Shown here piece by piece: positions 8,587 through 14,726 of a stretch of DNA of 64,000 nt; position 1 is the first letter of the stretch; each line of letters starts with the position of its first letter. Origin of the DNA: an uncultured Sphingomonadaceae bacterium. GTDB taxonomy: Bacteria > Pseudomonadota > Alphaproteobacteria > Sphingomonadales > Sphingomonadaceae. Location of the stretch: NCBI GenBank assembly GCA_947499975.1, contig CANMQE010000001.1:992001-1056000 (forward strand). The letters are read 5' to 3'. The translations under genes and the position numbers were made by a program. The notes beneath the pieces are model-generated. The model saw only the letters and a list, made by a program, of their open reading frames with translations. It was not told where the DNA came from and did not search any database.

Positions 8587-9387
8587 ATGATGGCCAGCGC
8601 GCCGAAAGCCAGTTTGCCCGTCCTTTACAAGGAACTCATCCCCCTCAACAGCAACGATCACGCCGACTGGAAGGCGCGCACCGTGGACAAGGCGCCCTGG
8701 GTTGCAGGCCAGCACGCCATCCCGTTGACGGTGGAGGAATTCCCCGCCGCGCAGCGTCACTTCCCGATCGTGTTCTCGTCCGGGGAACGCTCCGTTCCGC
8801 TGGCCCTGATGGGCCTGAACGAAGGCGTGAACGTCTTCTTCGACGATGACGGCTCCACGCGCGACAAGGCTCCGCCCTACATCCCCGCCTACATCCGCCG
8901 CTATCCCTTCCTGCTCGCCAAGCTGGACCAGAACAGCGACAATCTCTCACTCTGCTTCGATCCCAGCGCCGATCTCGTCGGCAAGTTCGACGATGGCCAG
9001 CCGCTTTTCACCGACCAGAAAGAGCCCAGCGAGCACACCAAGGGCCTGCTGCAGTTCTGCGAGAAGTTCGAGGAAGCCGGCAGCCGCACGCAGCTGTTCA
9101 TGAAAGAACTGGAAGACAACGAACTGCTGATGGACGGCGAGATCGCGATCAACCGCGCCGACAACCCCGATCAGCCTTTCGTCTACCGCGGTTTCCGGAT
9201 GGTGAACCAGGACAAGCTGCGCGAACTGCGCGGAGACCAGCTGCGCAAGTGGAACGAGAACGGCCTGCTGCCCCTCGTTTTCGCACACCTCTTCTCGCTC
9301 GATCTGATGCGCAACGTGTTCGCGCGGCAGGTGGAACTGGGCAAGGGCCCGGAAGGCGCAGCCGGCGGCGCTCCTGTCGCCGTCTGA
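8587..9387 (+). CDS. SapC family protein
   Basis: 266 aa with no signal peptide. It carries the SapC-family core (HFPIVFSSGERSVPLALMGLNEGVNVFFDDDG, quoted here only as landmarks: HFPIVFS, LMGLNEG), then PPYIPAYIRRYPFLLA and a C-terminal region with FRMVNQDKLREL. SapC proteins are encoded with S-layer proteins in Campylobacter but are widespread as single genes in Alphaproteobacteria, where their role is unknown. A GGAG Shine-Dalgarno lies just upstream (about 8580). The gene is followed by a strong rho-independent terminator, so it ends its transcription unit. Confidence 0.85.
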   Translation: MMASAPKASLPVLYKELIPLNSNDHADWKARTVDKAPWVAGQHAIPLTVEEFPAAQRHFPIVFSSGERSVPLALMGLNEGVNVFFDDDGSTRDKAPPYIPAYIRRYPFLLAKLDQNSDNLSLCFDPSADLVGKFDDGQPLFTDQKEPSEHTKGLLQFCEKFEEAGSRTQLFMKELEDNELLMDGEIAINRADNPDQPFVYRGFRMVNQDKLRELRGDQLRKWNENGLLPLVFAHLFSLDLMRNVFARQVELGKGPEGAAGGAPVAV

Positions 9388-9445
9388 TCGGCTCGGCGAC
9401 ACATGACAGGCAGGGTATCCGGCAGGACGCCCCGTAAAAAAGACG

Positions 9446-9476
9446 AAGGCGGCCTTGCGGGGCCGCCTTTCTCTTA
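9446..9476 (+). terminator. Rho-independent terminator after the SapC gene
   Basis: Perfect 9-base-pair stem AAGGCGGCC / GGCCGCCTT (9446-9454 and 9461-9469) with a six-base loop, followed by TTCTCTT. It lies 59 bases past the SapC stop codon. Confidence 0.85.
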
Positions 9477-9483
9477 TGTGATC

Positions 9484-9511
9484 TTGAAACATCCTTGAAT
9501 GAAACTATCTT
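9484..9511 (+). promoter_or_regulatory. Putative sigma-70 promoter for the sRNA candidate
   Basis: TTGAAA (9484-9489) and TATCTT (9506-9511) separated by 16 bases. It lies directly after the SapC terminator and points into a non-coding segment that ends in a second terminator, which is why it is read as the promoter of an independent short transcript. Confidence 0.45.
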
Positions 9512-9517
9512 TGGATT

Positions 9518-9621
9518 GTCCGGCTGGCGCTCCCCTCATGGCCCGGTCGGATAGGCGCGCCGAGGCGCGCCTCCTCCCTGAACCTTGGCCGCCTCGTGCT
9601 TTATGCACGGGGCGGTTTTTT
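9518..9621 (+). ncRNA. Candidate C-rich small RNA with CCUCCUCCC motif
   Basis: About 104 nt between two terminators, with its own promoter-like boxes. Three hairpins can be drawn: a 9-bp stem (TCCGGCTGG / CCCGGTCGGA with two G-U pairs) exposing CTCCCC in its loop; a GGCGCGC / GCGCGCC stem with loop CGAG; and a terminal stem CCGCCTCGTGC / GCACGGGGCGG followed by six T. CCTCCTCCC (9570-9578) is single stranded between the second and third. Such anti-Shine-Dalgarno C-rich motifs define the cuckoo/CcsR-type sRNAs of proteobacteria; membership here is inference. No convincing protein frame covers the segment. Confidence 0.45.
9589..9621 (+). terminator. Rho-independent terminator ending the sRNA candidate
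   Basis: 11-bp stem CCGCCTCGTGC (9589-9599) / GCACGGGGCGG (9605-9615) with one G-T pair, loop TTTAT and a run of six T (9616-9621). The T run is on the plus strand, so it terminates rightward transcription. It lies just before the 3' end of the leftward amidohydrolase gene and also shields that gene from read-through. Confidence 0.8.
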
Positions 9622-9626
9622 CTTGC

Positions 9627-10574
9627 CTACTCGGCTGCCTGCGCAAAGCCACGCGCGCCCTTCGCTACCTCGTCGGCCAGATGTCGCACCAGCCCCGTCA
9701 CGATCTCGGCCACGCGCTCCACCCCGTCGCCGGGTTCCCGCATGGAAGGGTCGAGGTAGGTCGAGCGGCAGATTTCAAGCTGCATGGCCGACAGCCCTCG
9801 TGCGGGTGCACCGTGGCGATCCAGCACATAGCCCCCGGCATAGGGACGATTGTGCGACACGCGCTCGCCCAGCGTTTCCAGGAAATCCAGCCCGCTTCCG
9901 GCAAGGTGGCTCTCGCAAGATGCGCCGAACCTGTCACCGATCACGAAATCGACAGCGGCATCCGCGCCCAGCTTCGGCCCCAGCGGCGGCATGGAATGCA
10001 AATCCAGCAACAAGGCCCCGCCCCATTTATCGCGCAGCCCATCCAGCACCTGTGACAGGGCAAGGTGATAGGGCGCGTGAACCTGGTCTATCCGCTCAGC
10101 AAGATCGGCGGGTGAAAGGCGCTGGCGCCACAATTCGCCCATTTCGGGCAAGCGGCGCGGCACCAGTCCAAGGCCACTGCGCGATCGCCTGCCGGCGGCC
10201 AGCCGCGTGCGGACGTGCATCTCGCGCGGGCCTGAAACCATGTCCCAGTCCACGTCGTCGGGCGAGCGGTTGAGATCGATCATGGCCCTTGGCGCGCTGG
10301 CGATCAGCAGGGCGGCGCCGGTTGCCTGGGCTACGCGCCGCGCGATCAGATCGACATAGCGATCCTCCAGCCGGGGAGCCGCCTGGGCGGGAAAGCGCAT
10401 CCGGTCGATCAGGCTTCGGGGATAGTCCCTTCCGGCGTGGGGCACGGCAACGAGTATGGGAATCGCACCATCCAGCGGCTGTTGCAGCAGATAGGCCGGA
10501 CGCCCGTTGCTTCCGGGAATCGTGCCGCCTTTCGTGACGGGCGAATCATCATGGCCTTTCTTGCTCTGGGTCAT
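9627..10574 (-). CDS. N-formylglutamate amidohydrolase family protein
   Basis: 315 aa, cytoplasmic. Family landmarks are VAVPHAGRDYP near the N-terminus, EDRYVDLIA, APRAMIDLNRSPDD, LLDLHSMPPL, and the C-terminal NRPYAGGYVLDRHG and LQLEICRSTYLD-like segment (AMQLEICRSTYL). The His, Asp and Glu residues in these motifs match the zinc ligands of the HutG-type fold. The classical reaction hydrolyses N-formylglutamate to glutamate and formate at the end of one histidine-degradation route, but no hut genes are nearby, so the substrate may differ. It is divergent from cpdR, an arrangement I recall from other Alphaproteobacteria. Confidence 0.85.
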   Translation of the reverse strand: MTQSKKGHDDSPVTKGGTIPGSNGRPAYLLQQPLDGAIPILVAVPHAGRDYPRSLIDRMRFPAQAAPRLEDRYVDLIARRVAQATGAALLIASAPRAMIDLNRSPDDVDWDMVSGPREMHVRTRLAAGRRSRSGLGLVPRRLPEMGELWRQRLSPADLAERIDQVHAPYHLALSQVLDGLRDKWGGALLLDLHSMPPLGPKLGADAAVDFVIGDRFGASCESHLAGSGLDFLETLGERVSHNRPYAGGYVLDRHGAPARGLSAMQLEICRSTYLDPSMREPGDGVERVAEIVTGLVRHLADEVAKGARGFAQAAE

Positions 10575-10730
10575 CGCCGCGAACGCTGGCCGCTGGGCGC
10601 CGGGATGTCAAAACGATCCACGGCTTCTTGGCGTTGTCCCAATGCTGGGCAGGTGCCGCAACATTGCAGATTCTTAACGCGGATGTGGTTAGAGCCCAAA
10701 CTCACAAACACACCATGAAGAGGGACAGGC

Positions 10731-11105
10731 ATGACACGGATCCTGCTGGCCGAAGACGACGCGGCAATGCGCAGCTATCTCACCCGCGCACTTGAAAACG
10801 CAGGATATTCCGTGACGGCGGTGTCTTGCGGCACGGAAGCTGTCCCCCTCATCGAAACGGAAATTTACGACCTGCTCCTGTCGGACATCGTGATGCCCGA
10901 GATGGACGGTATCGAACTCGCCCAGCGGTGCAACGAACTCAGCCCATCGACGAAGGTGATGTTCATCACCGGGTTCGCCGCCGTGGCGCTGAAGGCCACC
11001 CGCGAGGCACCCCATGCCAAGATGCTTTCCAAGCCCTTCCACCTGAAGGACCTTGTGATGGAAGTGGAGCGTATTTTCGAGGATACTGCGGTCGTTTCTC
11101 TCTGA
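10731..11105 (+). CDS. cpdR: CpdR-type single-domain response regulator
   Basis: 124-aa receiver domain with no output domain. The acidic pocket is AEDD (residues 7-10), the phospho-acceptor is Asp52 in SDIVMPEMDG, and the conserved Thr/Lys are in FITGFAAVAL and LSKPFHLKDLV. The segments FITGFAAVAL and KPFHLKDLV are near-diagnostic of CpdR, which in Caulobacter is phosphorylated through CckA-ChpT and, when unphosphorylated, primes ClpXP for proteolysis of cell-cycle regulators. A GAGGGA Shine-Dalgarno precedes the ATG. The kinase at the head of this relay, cckA, is about 30 kb away in the same window. Confidence 0.9.
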   Translation: MTRILLAEDDAAMRSYLTRALENAGYSVTAVSCGTEAVPLIETEIYDLLLSDIVMPEMDGIELAQRCNELSPSTKVMFITGFAAVALKATREAPHAKMLSKPFHLKDLVMEVERIFEDTAVVSL

Positions 11106-11194
11106 GCGCAGTTTAGGCTCTTGCGAAAGCGGCAAGGCGGCGCTAGATGGCCCGCCTGCCTTCCTGATAAGGGTTGGCAAGTCCCGAATGGTGT

Positions 11195-11269
11195 GGGCGT
11201 ATAGCTCAGTGGTAGAGCACTATGTTGACATCGTAGGGGTCGCAAGTTCAATCCTTGCTACGCCCACCA
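11195..11269 (+). tRNA. tRNA-Val (anticodon GAC)
   Basis: 75-nt cloverleaf with all arms: acceptor GGGCGTA / TACGCCC, D arm GCTC...GAGC, anticodon stem CTATG / CGTAG with loop TTGACAT (anticodon GAC, decoding GUC), T arm GCAAG / CTTGC with loop TTCAATC, discriminator A and an encoded CCA end. It stands alone between cpdR and the leftward MerR gene. No integrase or att-like duplication is seen beside it. Confidence 0.95.
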
Positions 11270-11300
11270 TTCGTACTTCCCCGACAAACCCGCGCCGAGA

Positions 11301-11738
11301 CTAGCTGGAACGCCCTTCCAGATGGCGCCGGGACATGGCCTCGATGCTTTCCAGTTCCGAAATCGTCTGGTCGATCGCCTCGCGCTGCTGGCGCAGTTCC
11401 GACAGCCTGTCCTGCGTGGCTTCCAGCATCAGCCTTGCCTGTACCACCTGATCGGGATCGTGATCGTAAAGGCTGAGAAATTCGCCGATCTCGCGAATGC
11501 TGAAACCCAGCCGCTTGCCGCGCAGGATCAGCTGCATCCGGCCCATCTCCCGCCGCGAGTAGACGCGCATGGAGCCGACACGTGCCGGGCTGATCAGTCC
11601 CTTGTCCTCGTAGAAGCGCAAGGTGCGCTGCGTCACGCCCAGCGCGTCCGACGCTTCGGCAATGCTCTTGAGGTCGCCCTGCTTCATATCCTCGAAGCCG
11701 GGCACTCCATCTATCGGGCGTTCGGCAGCCATGCTCAT
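11301..11738 (-). CDS. MerR family transcriptional regulator
   Basis: 145 aa. MerR winged-helix domain (SIAEASDALGVTQRTLRFYEDKGLISP, cited as landmarks VTQRTLRFYEDKGL and MRVYSRREMGRMQLI) followed by RGKRLGFSIREIGEFLSLYD and a coiled-coil dimerisation helix (DRLSELRQQREAIDQTISELESIE). There is no Cys pair of the metal or redox MerR types. It overlaps the 3' end of the acyl-CoA ligase gene by four bases, so both are co-translated. By context it probably regulates the fatty-acid genes through the palindrome at 13506-13519, as LiuR-type MerR proteins do for acyl-CoA catabolism; this is inference. Confidence 0.88.
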   Translation of the reverse strand: MSMAAERPIDGVPGFEDMKQGDLKSIAEASDALGVTQRTLRFYEDKGLISPARVGSMRVYSRREMGRMQLILRGKRLGFSIREIGEFLSLYDHDPDQVVQARLMLEATQDRLSELRQQREAIDQTISELESIEAMSRRHLEGRSS

Positions 11739-13444
11739 GTCCCACCTTCTCTTGCAGCGGCTGCCTTGGCCTTTTCCTCGGCCACCAGCTGTTTTTTCTC
11801 GAGCTTGCCCACCAGCGTTTTCGGCAACTCGTCACGAAATTCGTAGGAGTCGGGCATTTCGATCGGGTTCAATCGCATCTTGAGAAATTCGTGCAACTGC
11901 GCGGCTTCCAGTTCTTCGCCTTCGTGCAGGGCGACGAAAAGCTTCGGCGCTTCGCCACGGTAATCGTCAGGAACGCCGATCGCCACGGCCTCCTTAATGG
12001 CGGGATGCTCGTAAGCGGCATCCTCGATCGCGCGGGGGTAGACGTTGTAGCCGCTGCACAGGATCAGATCCTTGATGCGATCCACGATGAAGAGATAGCC
12101 GTCCTCGTCCAGGTAACCGATGTCTCCCGTGCGCAGAGCACCGTCGATAAAGGTCTCCTCGGTCGCGCCGGGACGGTTCCAGTAGCCTTTCATGATCTGT
12201 GGTCCGCGGGCGCAAATCTCGCCCTTCTCGCCCTGCGGCATCATCGCGCCCGTTTCCGGGTCGCGGATTTCGACCACGGTGTGCGGGAAAGCAGGTCCGG
12301 CAGAGTTGTCCTTCACCGGCGTGCGGCCCAGCAGCGGATTGCTGGTGATGATCGGCGATGCTTCAGTCAGGCCATAGCCTTCCGACACCGGAGAGCCGGT
12401 GCGTGCCTCATACTGCTTGCGCACTTCCAGCGGCAGGGGTGCCCCGCCCGATATGCTGGTGCGCACGAGGGAGAGATCGGGCACCTTGTCGTCCGGCAGG
12501 GCTCCCAGCGCGTTGTAGATCGTGGGCACGCCGAACACCATCGTGGGCGGCTTGCGCTTGATGGTCTTCAGCACCTCGTCCATCTCGAATCGCGGCAGCA
12601 GCACCAGTTCGGCAGCGATTTCGACACCGAAGTTCAGCACGCATGTCAGCGCAAATACGTGGAACAGGGGCAGTACGCCCAGCGTGCGCTCCTGCTGGTC
12701 GCGCTCCTCCCCGATATGCAGCAACATCTGCGCCGAGTTTGCGGCAAGGCTGGCATGGGTCAGCATGGCACCCTTTGGCTGCCCGGTCGTTCCACCAGTA
12801 TATTGCAGGACAGCCACATCGTGCGGATCCTGCGAAACCGGGCTGAGAGTTGGCTGATGAGCGGCGAGATCGCGATAATCGGTATAGGCAATGTTGCTGC
12901 GCTTGCGGGCCAGCGCGGATCGCTTCAGCGTGCGCAGGCCCACGCTTTTCCAGAACGGCAGCACATCCGCCATCGGGCACAGGACGATCCGGCGCATCGC
13001 GCTGTCTTTCGCGCCCCAGGCCGCTGCAACCTTTCCATGAAGCTGCTCCAGATCGGGCACCGCCACCATTTCAGCGCCCGAGTTAGTAATCAGGAATTCC
13101 ACCTCGCTGTCGCTGTAGAGCGGGTTAAGCTGCACCACCACGCCGCCGGCGCGCAGCACGGCGTAATAGAGGATGACGGAATAAGGCGTGTTGGGGAGGC
13201 AAAGGCCGAACCGGTCGCCCTTCTTCAGCCCCAGTTCCTGCAAGCCCGCCGCAACCCGCGCCACTTCCTGGCCAAGATCACCATAGGTCCATTCGCGGCC
13301 GAGAAAGTCGATAGCCACGTGGCCAGGATACTTGGTGACGGCCCGGTCGAAGCTTTCGGTAAGCAGGCGCGGGCGAATATTGCCCTGCGCATCCAGGATC
13401 CGGGAGGGATCGAGCGGATGGGAAGTTACCGCCGCCTCAATCAT
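11735..13444 (-). CDS. fadD: Long-chain fatty acid-CoA ligase (FadD-like)
   Basis: 569 aa, adenylate-forming enzyme that activates fatty acids to acyl-CoA via acyl-AMP. Landmarks are the P-loop YTGGTTGQPKGAMLTH, the A5 motif SEGYGLTEASP, the A7 motif RTGDIGYLDEDGY, the hinge DRIKDLILCSGYNVYP and a C-terminal catalytic Lys in LPKTLVGKLEKK. AAGGAAAGGA lies upstream of the ATG. It is the first gene of a leftward pair with the MerR regulator and is divergent from the beta-oxidation operon across a 145-base intergenic region that holds a palindromic operator candidate. Confidence 0.9.
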   Translation of the reverse strand: MIEAAVTSHPLDPSRILDAQGNIRPRLLTESFDRAVTKYPGHVAIDFLGREWTYGDLGQEVARVAAGLQELGLKKGDRFGLCLPNTPYSVILYYAVLRAGGVVVQLNPLYSDSEVEFLITNSGAEMVAVPDLEQLHGKVAAAWGAKDSAMRRIVLCPMADVLPFWKSVGLRTLKRSALARKRSNIAYTDYRDLAAHQPTLSPVSQDPHDVAVLQYTGGTTGQPKGAMLTHASLAANSAQMLLHIGEERDQQERTLGVLPLFHVFALTCVLNFGVEIAAELVLLPRFEMDEVLKTIKRKPPTMVFGVPTIYNALGALPDDKVPDLSLVRTSISGGAPLPLEVRKQYEARTGSPVSEGYGLTEASPIITSNPLLGRTPVKDNSAGPAFPHTVVEIRDPETGAMMPQGEKGEICARGPQIMKGYWNRPGATEETFIDGALRTGDIGYLDEDGYLFIVDRIKDLILCSGYNVYPRAIEDAAYEHPAIKEAVAIGVPDDYRGEAPKLFVALHEGEELEAAQLHEFLKMRLNPIEMPDSYEFRDELPKTLVGKLEKKQLVAEEKAKAAAAREGGT

Positions 13445-13505
13445 GGAACATCCTTTCCTTGTCGATGCCGTTCAGCGTCAAACTGCATCTTGATTTGTCT
13501 TTGCT

Positions 13506-13519
13506 TGACGTATACGTCA
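13506..13519. promoter_or_regulatory. Perfect palindrome TGACGTATACGTCA, probable MerR operator
   Basis: 14-bp perfect inverted repeat in the 145-bp region between divergent fadD-merR and the thiolase operon. The centre and TGACGT arms resemble operators described for LiuR-type MerR regulators of acyl-CoA and branched-chain catabolism. The preceding T makes TTGACG, so the site may overlap a -35 box for the rightward operon. The palindrome is seen directly; the regulator assignment is inference. Confidence 0.6.
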
Positions 13520-13589
13520 GGTCACAGACTTTATCGTAACCATTCGACGCAAAAGGTCAACGCGCGAAAAAGAAAGGCTAGTCAGAACA

Positions 13590-14726
13590 ATGAGTGATGT
13601 CGTCATTGCAGGATATGTCCGCTCTCCCTTCCACCCCGCACATCGCGGTGCGCTGGCGAAGGTCCGACCCGATGACCTGGCCGCGAACACCATCAAGGGC
13701 CTAATCGAACGCACCGGCGTGAATGCCGAGGATATCGAAGACGTGCTGATGGGCTGTGCCTTCCCCGAAGGTGAGCAGGGCTTCAACATTGCCCGCCTCG
13801 TCGTCCTGCTGGCGGAACTGCCGTTGAGCATCGGCGGCATGACCATGAACCGCTTCTGCGGCTCTTCCATGAGCGCGGTGCATTATGCCGCCGGCCAGAT
13901 CGCGATGGGCGCTGGCGAAGTCTTCATCGCCGCCGGCGTCGAATCGATGAGCCGCGTGCCGATGACCGGCTTCAACCCCATGCCCAACCCCGAACTGGCC
14001 AAGCGCAGCGCCGCCTATGTCGGCATGGGCGACACGGCAGAGAACGTGGCCCGCAAATACGAACTGTCCCGCGAGGCGCAGGAAGAATTCGCCCTCACCA
14101 GCCAGAAGAAGGCCGGTGAAGCTGTGCAGAAAGGATCCTTCAAGGAGGAGATCGTGCCCTTTACCCTGCCCGATGGCACGGTGATCGACACCGACGGCAC
14201 GCCCCGCCCCGAAACCACGGCAGAAGGTCTGGCTGGCCTGAAGCTTTCGTTTGACGAGAATGGCAGCGTGACCGCAGGAACTGCATCTCCCCTTACCGAT
14301 GGCTCTGCCGCCGTGCTGGTGTGCAGCGCCGACTATGCGGCGAAGAACAACCTCCCCGTTCTCGCCAAGGTGAAAAGCGTCGCCATCTCCGGCTGCGCGC
14401 CCGAGATCATGGGCATCGGCCCTGTCGAGGCGTCGAAGAAGGCTCTCTCGCGTGCAGGGATCACCATCGACGATATCGACGTGGTGGAACTGAACGAGGC
14501 GTTCTCCAGCCAGTCTCTGGCGTGCATCGGCGATCTCGGCATTCCCGAGCAGAAGATCAATCTGGACGGCGGCGCGATCGCCATCGGCCATCCGCTGGGC
14601 GCCACCGGTGCCCGCATCGTGGGCAAGGCTGCCAGCCTGCTGAAGCGTGAAGGCAAGAAATACGCCCTCGTCACCCAGTGCATCGGTGGCGGACAGGGCA
14701 TCGCGACGATCCTGGAGACTGCATAA
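13590..14726 (+). CDS. fadA: Acetyl-CoA C-acyltransferase (3-ketoacyl-CoA thiolase)
   Basis: 378 aa. Catalyses the thiolytic cleavage step of beta-oxidation. The nucleophilic Cys sits in NRFCGSSMSAVHYAA, the second active-site signature is GGAIAIGHPLGATGARI, and the C-terminal acid/base Cys is in TQCIGGGQGIA, with the NEAF motif in VELNEAFSSQS. All catalytic residues are intact. It is the first gene of a rightward operon; its TAA overlaps the ATG of the next gene by one base (TAATG), implying translational coupling with the dehydrogenase/hydratase fusion, its usual complex partner. Confidence 0.93.
   Translation: MSDVVIAGYVRSPFHPAHRGALAKVRPDDLAANTIKGLIERTGVNAEDIEDVLMGCAFPEGEQGFNIARLVVLLAELPLSIGGMTMNRFCGSSMSAVHYAAGQIAMGAGEVFIAAGVESMSRVPMTGFNPMPNPELAKRSAAYVGMGDTAENVARKYELSREAQEEFALTSQKKAGEAVQKGSFKEEIVPFTLPDGTVIDTDGTPRPETTAEGLAGLKLSFDENGSVTAGTASPLTDGSAAVLVCSADYAAKNNLPVLAKVKSVAISGCAPEIMGIGPVEASKKALSRAGITIDDIDVVELNEAFSSQSLACIGDLGIPEQKINLDGGAIAIGHPLGATGARIVGKAASLLKREGKKYALVTQCIGGGQGIATILETA

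Noticed and set aside
9499..9759. Possible 86-codon gene starting at 9499
   Set aside because: It begins inside the sRNA promoter region, crosses a terminator and overlaps the amidohydrolase gene; no family resemblance.
11195..11269. tRNA-Val as a mobile-element insertion site
   Set aside because: No integrase, no duplicated tRNA end and no composition shift beside it.
11891..13597. 568-codon frame opposite fadD
   Set aside because: Antisense shadow; overlaps the palindrome and the start of the thiolase region, and has no recognisable domain.
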